Shown in pieces: positions 57,520 to 64,000 of a stretch of 64,000 bases of DNA. Where the stretch lies: assembly GCA_015099395.1 (NCBI GenBank), contig AP024096.1:8411485-8475484 (forward strand). Reading direction: 5' to 3'. The position numbers were made by a program, and so were the translations under genes. The notes under the pieces are model-generated. The model searched no databases, was not told where the DNA came from, and saw only the letters and a program-made list of their open reading frames with translations. Source of the DNA: Ktedonobacteria bacterium brp13. Lineage in GTDB: Bacteria; Chloroflexota; Ktedonobacteria; Ktedonobacterales; Ktedonobacteraceae. Every line of letters begins with the position of its first letter. Positions within the stretch are counted from its first letter, which is position 1.

Positions 57520-58272
57520 CTAGAGTTCAGCTTGAATGAGTCCGTGATGGATAGCGAAGCGTACGAGGTGTGTGATATCGTGCAAGCCTAGTTTCTCCAT
57601 GACATTTGCGCGGTGGGCCTGGACAGTTTTGATGCTCAAGACCAGTCGATCTGCGATCTCTTGATTTGTGAGCCCTTCTGCGACGAATTTGAGAACCTCG
57701 GCCTCACGTGGTGTCAGTATGTCGAGTGTCCGTGCCAGAGTTATTGACTGTGGCTTCTCCATGTTCGTGAGATTGGCCTGGGATGAGGAGTTAGGATTGG
57801 TTGTAACAAATGCGCGAATGAGTGCTTTGGCCAATCCAGGATAAAGATAGGCCCCTCCGCTAGCGACCGTCCGTACTGCTGCACTCAGTTCCGATGGGGC
57901 TGCCTTTTTCACGAGATAGCCTGCAGCGCCAACACGCAATGCTTGTAAGAAAAACTCTTCGCTCTCATGCATCGTCAGAATTAGTACCTGCGTTGTAGGA
58001 AACTGTTTGCGGATATGCTGGCATGCTTCCAGTCCATCCATCTCAGCCATACTGATATCCATAATGACAACATGTGGTTGTAGCTCCGCAGTTTGCTCTA
58101 TAGCTCCAATACCGGTGCGTGCCTCTCCAACAACGAGCATATCCGCCTGGACCTCAAAAAGGAGTTTGAGTCCCTGTCGTAAGATGTCATGATCATCAGC
58201 CAGGAGCACACGAATAGGTTGCGCTGGGACTGCTGCATTGTATTCATCGGTTATTATTTGCTCACCCGTCAT
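57520..58272 (-). CDS. NarL-family response regulator
   Basis: Two-component regulator with receiver and LuxR-type DNA-binding domains, 250 residues. Seen: acidic pocket ADDHD near the N-terminus, phosphoacceptor Asp in HVVIMDISMAEMDG, conserved Thr/Lys (LTMHES, LVKKAAPSE), and HTH LTPREAEVLKFVAEGLTNQE and KTVQAHRANVMEKLGL. It lies 13 bases after its histidine kinase, and its targets are unknown. Confidence 0.93.
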   Translation of the reverse strand: MTGEQIITDEYNAAVPAQPIRVLLADDHDILRQGLKLLFEVQADMLVVGEARTGIGAIEQTAELQPHVVIMDISMAEMDGLEACQHIRKQFPTTQVLILTMHESEEFFLQALRVGAAGYLVKKAAPSELSAAVRTVASGGAYLYPGLAKALIRAFVTTNPNSSSQANLTNMEKPQSITLARTLDILTPREAEVLKFVAEGLTNQEIADRLVLSIKTVQAHRANVMEKLGLHDITHLVRFAIHHGLIQAEL

Positions 58273-58285
58273 ATTGCTACCATCC

Positions 58286-59437
58286 TTATTTTATGCTGTG
58301 TGCTCCAGGTGCACTGATCGGTTGTGGCCTTTTGTGTTCTGTCGGGATCTTTTGTTGATCGGGTAATGGAAGGGTAACCAGAATCGTCGTACCCTCGCCA
58401 TCGTGTGAATTGATAGTGAGTGTGCCACCAAGTGTCGTTGCTCGTTCGAGCATGCCAGCCACGCCTGTGCCAGCGTAGGGCCTGCTCGTATCAAAGCCTC
58501 GTCCGTCATCCTGTATCTTGAGTATAATATCATGTTGTGTATTGCTGTATAAACTGAGCGAGACCTGTTGTGCTAGCGCGTGGCGTGCGATATTGGTGAG
58601 ACTTTCTTGAGCGATACGATATAATGCAGTCTCATAGTCGGGAGGAATGTGTGAGAGAAGCTCTTCAATACTGTGCGTCTCCAACGTGATCGGTAGATGC
58701 AGGCGTTGCCCACCATCTTCAATGAGCCAGCGAAAGGCGGCCAGCAATCCCAGATTTTCTAGTACGCTGGGGCGTAGCTGTTGTGCCAGAACATGGATGC
58801 TCTCTAACGTAGACTGTGTAAGCCTGGTCATCTGTGCCAGTTCGCTCTCTAGCTGTCGATGGAGTGCCATATTCTGTTCCGTGGGTGTTAGTTGCTGGAA
58901 ACGTTGATGGAGTACCTCAGTATGGATGAGAAGTGCCGTCAGATTCTGACCGGCCTCATCATGTAACTCTATCCCAATACGCCGTCGTTCGTTTTCTTGT
59001 GCCTGAAGGATTAACATTGTTTGTTCTCGTCGTGTTGTCTCTAAGCGATCTACCATCTTGTTAAACGCCTGCGCTAATTCACTCACCTCCCAACTGGCCT
59101 CCGAGACCTCAGCGCGTGCCTGATGATTGCCGGTACTAATCGCCCGAATAGTCGTCAGAAGTTGAAAAAGCGGACGGAAACTTGCCTGTAGTAGCAAAAT
59201 AGTTGCGAACAAAATAAAGAGAGCGGCGGCAATAATAAAGATGGTATCGATCAGATAGTGTTGTGACTCAATATGATGGCTAGTAACCCATAGTCCGGTA
59301 ATCGCCTCAATCACCAGCATGATACTGTTGACCAGGATGACCTTCTCAAATAGTGAAAGGTGCCAGCTTAGAAGCCATTTTCTGATATGCACGATAACAC
59401 TATTGACCGACAAAATTTCCACCTTTTCTCTGTACAT
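58286..59437 (-). CDS. NarX/LiaS-like sensor histidine kinase
   Basis: Membrane histidine kinase. Seen: two hydrophobic spans (VILVNSIMLVIEAITGLWV; YLIDTIFIIAAALFILFATILLL) with a short loop, a HAMP segment (PLFQLLTTIRAISTGNHQAR), HisKA_3 phosphoacceptor in ERRRIGIELHDEAGQNL, and HATPase_c with IQDDGRGFD and GTGVAGMLERA. The periplasmic loop is only about 15 residues, so sensing is likely intramembrane or through a partner, such as the FixH-like protein. Starts at the ATG at 59435-59437 or earlier; no strong ribosome site separates the options. Confidence 0.88.
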   Translation of the reverse strand: MYREKVEILSVNSVIVHIRKWLLSWHLSLFEKVILVNSIMLVIEAITGLWVTSHHIESQHYLIDTIFIIAAALFILFATILLLQASFRPLFQLLTTIRAISTGNHQARAEVSEASWEVSELAQAFNKMVDRLETTRREQTMLILQAQENERRRIGIELHDEAGQNLTALLIHTEVLHQRFQQLTPTEQNMALHRQLESELAQMTRLTQSTLESIHVLAQQLRPSVLENLGLLAAFRWLIEDGGQRLHLPITLETHSIEELLSHIPPDYETALYRIAQESLTNIARHALAQQVSLSLYSNTQHDIILKIQDDGRGFDTSRPYAGTGVAGMLERATTLGGTLTINSHDGEGTTILVTLPLPDQQKIPTEHKRPQPISAPGAHSIK

Positions 59438-59559
59438 CTGTTCAATGTTGCTACGACGTTGTGCTTTCTGTGTTTCTGCATTAACTATAGAAAAAAAACC
59501 TTTGCGGGTCAAGCGGTAGTTGTCTCCGTATCAGATCTGCTTTCTTTGTTCTTGACTTT

Positions 59560-59943
59560 TCAAACCACATTGACCAGTAACGTATGTTCCTGTGACACAA
59601 AGCCACTCGCGTTGGTCCGTATCGTAATCGCCCATGGACCAGCCATTGAGAAATGCATATCAACCTTATATTGCCCATGCCCTAACGCTATGACAGATCC
59701 ACCAGGGATCACCATATCCATATTCGTCATATGTGCCTGAGGGGTTACCTCCACCTTATCGATAGGGCGGCCCTCTGAATCAGTGATATTGAGTAGGAGA
59801 TCAGATTGGTGTACTGGTAAAGACTGATTTTCTAAGTGTACCTGAATATAAATGAGTGAATGTGGTTGATACGTTATCGCCAGCATGATCACACTGATGC
59901 TTACTATAAATAACAGGCACCAGAAGAAAGGCCGAACTCGCAT
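59560..59943 (-). CDS. FixH/YtkA-like exported protein
   Basis: 127 residues: one N-terminal span (FFWCLLFIVSISVIMLAITY) and an extracellular beta domain with VHLENQSLPVHQSDLLLNIT and the FixH-like pattern MTNMDMVIPGGSVIALGHGQYKVDMHFSMAGPW. FixH and YtkA domains occur in copper handling and cbb3 oxidase maturation; the Met-rich MTNMDM fits a metal-binding site. The ATG at 59943 is nine bases after AAAGGA. It lies 47-120 bases upstream of the sensor kinase, likely the same operon, so it may be its extracytoplasmic input. Confidence 0.7.
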   Translation of the reverse strand: MRVRPFFWCLLFIVSISVIMLAITYQPHSLIYIQVHLENQSLPVHQSDLLLNITDSEGRPIDKVEVTPQAHMTNMDMVIPGGSVIALGHGQYKVDMHFSMAGPWAITIRTNASGFVSQEHTLLVNVV

Positions 59944-60315
59944 ATGCATCAATCCTTTGTCTCTAATTGCTGAGTAATACTGTGCTTACGCAACGTTGCT
60001 ATCTTTGCTCGCATTATCCTTCTAAAGAGAAAGAATACAATAGTTTAATCTCTACGTCTATCAGGTGGAGTACCTATTTTGTTGCCGAAGAAGAATCAGG
60101 CTTGCTTCGCTCTATGTACAGCAAAATTACTATTAGCTTGTCTCCCATTATTTCTTTATTGATGCATAATGTGTGTCTTGCATAGAACACAACCATAAGT
60201 AATATGTTGTAACCTCTATTGTCTATCGCTCGTATGTGCAATAGGATGTTTATTGTGAGTGTGGAGACAGGGATGTCTGGTGTGTTGTTGTGTTTTTAAC
60301 GGAGGAGTCTCCCCT
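59944..60315. other. Intergenic region between divergent genes
   Basis: AT-rich, with no convincing gene, repeat or terminator. It must contain the promoters of the FixH operon and of the anchored protein, but I cannot assign them. Confidence 0.4.
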
Positions 60316-61116
60316 ATGACTTATCATCCTGATCGTTCACAACAGGCCGCTCAGCAGGCTGGAGATCGCCAGTCACGCTCATACGAATATGAGCCACAGC
60401 CGTTATCGTTGCATGATGACGAGACTTTGCCAGAGCACTATCCGGCGTTCCACAACGAGCAGACATTTCCTGCTGCCAGACCTCAGGGCAGGCCATTATC
60501 ACCTACTAATCCTGTGTTGACGAGTAACTCACAAGCACAGGTAACCTCGGGCCATAATGGAGATAATAGTAGTATGGGCTATCCTGCCAGTGTGTATCCG
60601 CCTGTTTATCGTCAGCGCCCCTTCTTGCCATGGTTATTGATCGCCGTAGGCGCATTAAGTGGCATTTTACTCCTGGCTGGCCTCGGTTTTGCCGCGCTTA
60701 ATGCTGAAGGGATCCATTTATTGCCCGCACTAGACAGACAGCATATCGCTGCCTCCTCTTCGCAGAATGCCGGAACGTCAGCAACAGCACTTACCGATGT
60801 TGTAAGTGGTTATTACAATGCAATTGAACAGCAAAACTACGCACAGGCATACAAATACTTACACGTGAATACGCTTGCTTCACACTGGAGCTATGACCAA
60901 CCTGCGAGTCAGGACCTCTTTGCGCAGCAAGCTGGCTATGTAGATAATGACGCAGGAGTAGTGACCAGCTATTCTGTCTATCATATATACACAGTCGATA
61001 GTAATTATGCTCGTGCCGTACTGGGAGTCAACCGTGGTAACTACTATTATCACGTCTCTTTAGATCTACGTATGATCGATGGAGCATGGCGTGTTGTCCA
61101 GTTTAACCGTATCTAG
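60316..61116 (+). CDS. Membrane-anchored NTF2-like (DUF4878-type) protein
   Basis: 266 residues: a disordered Gln/Pro-rich cytoplasmic half (about 1-100, QQAAQQAGDRQS...), one span (LPWLLIAVGALSGILLLAGLGF, about 105-128), a Ser/Ala-rich linker and an extracellular alpha/beta domain with VVSGYYNAIEQQNYAQAYKY and WRVVQFNRI, an NTF2-like pattern. GGAGGAG precedes ATG 60316; the longer frame from 60259 is not needed. Such proteins are common in Ktedonobacteria, of unknown role. Confidence 0.75.
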   Translation: MTYHPDRSQQAAQQAGDRQSRSYEYEPQPLSLHDDETLPEHYPAFHNEQTFPAARPQGRPLSPTNPVLTSNSQAQVTSGHNGDNSSMGYPASVYPPVYRQRPFLPWLLIAVGALSGILLLAGLGFAALNAEGIHLLPALDRQHIAASSSQNAGTSATALTDVVSGYYNAIEQQNYAQAYKYLHVNTLASHWSYDQPASQDLFAQQAGYVDNDAGVVTSYSVYHIYTVDSNYARAVLGVNRGNYYYHVSLDLRMIDGAWRVVQFNRI

Positions 61117-61682
61117 TTTGTGCGGTTTGTACAAGGAAACTGAGGCAGTAAAAGCCATACAAGCTGAAAATACTCGTGCATTTAGCTGGTAGATGGAGTG
61201 CCATTTCATACACTATTCCTATATAAGCTATTCCAGGTGCGCTTTCACGAAGGCATGGAATAGCTTTATTGATATGTAGGAAAAACTATGCTGGAATGTA
61301 AGGACTATAAAATGAAAATTGGATAAGAGTAGTAGATATTGATAAGAATAGTATTGATGCATATTGAACGATATAGGTTAAAGAGCGTGCTACAGAATTA
61401 TTGACCAGCATATCTGCGGGAAATAAAATAATATATTATATATATAATAATAAGTGGTATTTGCACTACAAGCCGCTTATATGGAATAAATACAATGAAC
61501 ATAATTGGACTTTAATAGTTTTACATGATATATTTACTGTAGAGAAAGTAGTTTCGCAGTATGTTACTTTTTCGTTTGGCAAGACGTGTACTAATTGAGT
61601 CTCAGGCATACGAGTCGTGTGTCATGTGCAGCTTAATAGTAAAAAGCACGCCAATGTTGAAGATGTAAGTCGAGGGTGAAGG
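61117..61682. other. AT-rich intergenic region
   Basis: Apart from the terminator at 61227, the stretch from about 61270 to 61600 is much richer in A and T than the flanks, with runs such as AATAATATATTATATATATA. The forward frame 61401-61598 has no ribosome site and I do not call it. Confidence 0.5.
61227..61270 (+). terminator. Terminator of the NTF2-like gene
   Basis: Stem AGCTATTCCA (61227-61236) with TGGAATAGCT (61256-61265), followed by TTATT. Located 110 bases after the coding end. Confidence 0.75.
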
Positions 61683-62939
61683 ATGAAAATAGCACAGATT
61701 GCTCCTCCGTGGATTGCAATTCCGCCAAAAAATTACGGTGGCACTGAGAATGTCATCTATAATCTTGTAGAAGAGCAGGTGGCTCAAGGCCATGATGTCA
61801 CGCTGTTCGCCCCCGGCGATGCCAGAACCTCTGCCCGCCTGGTTTCATTCTTTCCCCATGCGCTTATTGACTCCGGTGTGCCATGGCAGGCGCATCTCAA
61901 AGCGTTCTATCATTTTTATAAAACCATTGAATATATTCAATGCCATCATTTTGACATTGTTCATCTGCATCTCTCATCAAGTGCGGACATGTACCTTTTC
62001 CCTTTATCAGTTCAGCTTAAGACGCCTTGTGTGATGACGATTCATAGCCATTTTCCCTTTGATCGAGTGCAATCGTGGATTGGTGATGCAGACACCTATT
62101 ATATGGAGTGGATGAAGTCGATGCCAATGATTGCAATCAGTAAACAGTCGTGTGCTCATTTGCCAACGCAGTTGCTTGTGAAGGATGTGGTATATCATGG
62201 CCTGCCGATGAAAGATTTCATGCCAACAGTAGTGCGACCTGACAACTATCTGGCCTGGCTGGGGCGTTTTGTTCCTGAGAAGGGAGCGCATCTGGCTATT
62301 CAAGTTGCGCGCGCGACAAAGACGCCGTTAGTGATGGCTGGAACGATTGATCGCCATGTAGTGGAGTCTGTCAATTACTTTGAAGATCAGATCAAGCCCC
62401 AGATCGATGGCGAGTTGATTAAATATATTGGTCCTGTAGATTTGCATGCCAAGGTCGATCTTTTGAGTAGAGCGCGTGGTTTTCTTAATCCTATCGATTG
62501 GGAGGAGCCATTCGGTATGGTTATGATCGAGGCTATGGCTGTGGGCTGTCCAGTCATCTCGTTTAATCGCGGAGCCGCCTCCGAAGTTATTGATGATCAG
62601 CGGAGTGGTTTCCTGATTAACACAATTCATGAGATGGTCAAGTGCGTTGATCAGCTAGAGAGCCTGGATCGTCAAAGTGTACGTTCTTACGTCGAGCAGA
62701 AATTTTCCGTGCGTGTAATGGCTGAAAAGTATCTGCGTGTGTACCGACGTGTGCGTAATTCCGCACTTACAGGGCCCGCATTAGCAGCTATAACGCTCTC
62801 TGATCCATTGAGTGCCCCTGCTTTTCCATTTGCCTTTGCATCGTCATCATACAAAAGTGATAATGATCGTTCTAATGCATTTCAAGGTTCATTAGCCTCT
62901 TCGCTCACTCTAGAGCCGGACCCTGAAATACTACTGTAG
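61683..62939 (+). CDS. GT4-family glycosyltransferase
   Basis: Retaining GT-B glycosyltransferase of 418 residues. Seen: IPPKNYGGTENVIYNLVE (N-terminal donor/acceptor loop of GT4), DIVHLHLSS, WLGRFVPEKGAHLAI with the nucleotide-binding Arg and Lys, and the E-x7-E motif region EEPFGMVMIEAMAVGCPVIS. The C-terminal 60 residues (SALTGPALAAITLSDPL...) are low-complexity. GAGGGTGAAGG precedes the ATG. It probably works in surface polysaccharide or glycolipid synthesis; the sugar is unknown. Confidence 0.9.
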   Translation: MKIAQIAPPWIAIPPKNYGGTENVIYNLVEEQVAQGHDVTLFAPGDARTSARLVSFFPHALIDSGVPWQAHLKAFYHFYKTIEYIQCHHFDIVHLHLSSSADMYLFPLSVQLKTPCVMTIHSHFPFDRVQSWIGDADTYYMEWMKSMPMIAISKQSCAHLPTQLLVKDVVYHGLPMKDFMPTVVRPDNYLAWLGRFVPEKGAHLAIQVARATKTPLVMAGTIDRHVVESVNYFEDQIKPQIDGELIKYIGPVDLHAKVDLLSRARGFLNPIDWEEPFGMVMIEAMAVGCPVISFNRGAASEVIDDQRSGFLINTIHEMVKCVDQLESLDRQSVRSYVEQKFSVRVMAEKYLRVYRRVRNSALTGPALAAITLSDPLSAPAFPFAFASSSYKSDNDRSNAFQGSLASSLTLEPDPEILL

Positions 62940-62984
62940 CTTTGCTTACGTAAGCCTTTTGAACAGTATCTACACTTTTTGCCT

Positions 62985-63860
62985 TTAGAAAAGGTGCATC
63001 TGTTCTGGGCCATTCGTATGCTCTTCTGGTTGCCAGGAGAGGGGAGGTAACGTGGGAGCGGAAGATTGTTCACGCAAGTAATCATAAAGTGTATGGCAGA
63101 TGTGTGGTGAGTGCTCCTCAAATGGACAGTGACAGAAGACAAACAATGTATAACCCTCCTGATACCACTTTGCTAATTGCGTTGCCCATTGTTTGAGTAA
63201 TGGTTCATTGACTTCCATCCTTGGATGACCAATATAGCGCAGAAAGATGAGGTCGCTAGTGACATGCAGTTGTAGTGGTAGTAGTGGCTTGCGCTCACGT
63301 GTCTGAAGTATCTGTTGTTCCTGTGGTGTGCCAATCCTGATCGGACGAGTATCCATTAAAACACGTCCAACATTGTAATGTGTAAGTAGCGTATTCAACC
63401 TGGCGGAATATGGCTCTTTAAAGAAATCCAGATGGCGAACCTCAACGGCGAGACGCAGATCTGATGGCCATTGCTCTAGAAATGTGTGCAGTTGCTCACT
63501 TTGTGCGGGGCTAAACGCCGGTGGAAGTTGAAGGAAGATGGGTCCCAGGCGTTCGCCAAAGCCACGCATACGCTCAATAAACAGCTCTGTCTCACTGATC
63601 TGTTTGGTAATATCAAGTGTATGACTGATAGTGCGTGAGACTTTGGGACAGAACCGAAAGTTTGCTGGTGTTTGTTGAACCCAGTGTTGGATCGTCTCTG
63701 CCGAAGGCAGTGCATAAAAGATAGTATTTCCTTCAACCGTCGTTAATCGTCGGCTATAGAACTTCAGAAAATCGCTTTGAGGCGTACGGGGAGCAAAGAA
63801 GCTGCCCACCCAGTCTTTATATCCCCACATTGGAGCCCCAATATAAAATTGACCGCCCAC
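62985..63860 (-). CDS. DUF72 (YecE-like) TIM-barrel protein
   Basis: 291 residues with family motifs YIGAPMWGYKDWVGSFFAP, FYSRRLTTVEGNTIFYALP, TPANFRFCPKVSRTISH, FLQLPPAF and LAVEVRHLDFF. Its biochemical role is not established. The GTG start at 63858-63860 follows AGGAGG by ten bases. Convergent with the GT4 gene. Confidence 0.92.
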   Translation of the reverse strand: MGGQFYIGAPMWGYKDWVGSFFAPRTPQSDFLKFYSRRLTTVEGNTIFYALPSAETIQHWVQQTPANFRFCPKVSRTISHTLDITKQISETELFIERMRGFGERLGPIFLQLPPAFSPAQSEQLHTFLEQWPSDLRLAVEVRHLDFFKEPYSARLNTLLTHYNVGRVLMDTRPIRIGTPQEQQILQTRERKPLLPLQLHVTSDLIFLRYIGHPRMEVNEPLLKQWATQLAKWYQEGYTLFVFCHCPFEEHSPHICHTLYDYLREQSSAPTLPPLSWQPEEHTNGPEQMHLF

Positions 63861-63972
63861 GACGTATATCCTCCTGCCTGATCTTGCTGTAAAAAAGAGA
63901 GATTATCATCATAGCATCAGTGGTGAGATATGTGCAAATATGTACGCTTTTACCTGAATCCAGGGGATAATA

Positions 63973-64000
63973 ATGAAAACGATGTGGATTGAAGAGTTGT
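63973..64000 (+). CDS. Start of a possible gene cut by the window edge
   Basis: ATG at 63973 after AGGGGA opens a frame MKTMWIEEL that runs out of the window. Too short to judge. Confidence 0.25.

Noticed and set aside
61401..61598. Frame of 65 residues in the AT-rich region
   Set aside because: Explained by AT composition; no ribosome site.

Overview
This is a 64 kb chromosomal window of moderate GC from what looks like a Chloroflexota bacterium, most likely of class Ktedonobacteria (a relative of Ktedonobacter or Dictyobacter). The reasons are several large Ser/Thr protein kinases with tails of unknown role, an orphan structured RNA that I read as an IscB/HEARO-type omega RNA, several relics of IS200/IS605 (TnpB) ends, GT39 and PIG-V-like membrane glycosyltransferases, and a split ECF transporter operon. 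The placement rests on gene content, not on a database comparison.

Layout. 1-10 kb: a left-truncated kinase with a zinc ribbon, a histone-deacetylase-like hydrolase, a YifB/ComM-type ATPase, a lipid kinase, endonuclease III, a small unknown protein, and a two-gene unit of an Era-like GTPase plus a protein with a broken HExxH motif. 10-17 kb: a TnpB-type relic, tyrA, and an rRNA operon with tandem promoters, a 570-600 nt leader, 16S, a spacer without tRNA genes, 23S and a strong terminator. No 5S gene is visible, but the processing stems around 16S and 23S can be read directly. 17-23 kb: a minus-strand glycolate oxidase operon glcD-glcE-RNA methyltransferase-glcF. 23-31 kb: a lamin-tail surface protein, rsfS, folK, a kinase, a PIG-L deacetylase, mutY and a methyltransferase. 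31-38 kb: galT-galK with an upstream unknown gene, a pseudokinase-FHA protein, DedA and a GT87-like protein. 39-46 kb: three membrane glycosyltransferases in one operon (a GT39 and two PIG-V-like paralogues) and a UvrD-type helicase. 46-52 kb: a LacI regulator and a sugar ABC transporter (Tat-lipoprotein binding protein and two permeases, no ATPase), with the same palindromic operator before each unit. 52-57.5 kb: the omega RNA, then an ECF importer (S component, two ATPases and a distal T component) interrupted by a HAD phosphatase and a small reverse-strand gene. 57.5-64 kb: a FixH-like protein with a NarL-type two-component pair, an anchored NTF2-like protein, an AT-rich gap, a GT4 glycosyltransferase and a DUF72 protein.

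Themes. Sugar handling (galT, galK, LacI/ABC, several glycosyltransferases) and kinase/FHA signalling dominate. The least ordinary elements are the orphan omega RNA at 51848-52309 and the family of TnpB-end relics at 10.0-10.4, 23.9-24.1, 25.5 and 37.2 kb, which imply RNA-guided-nuclease transposons that have lost their proteins.
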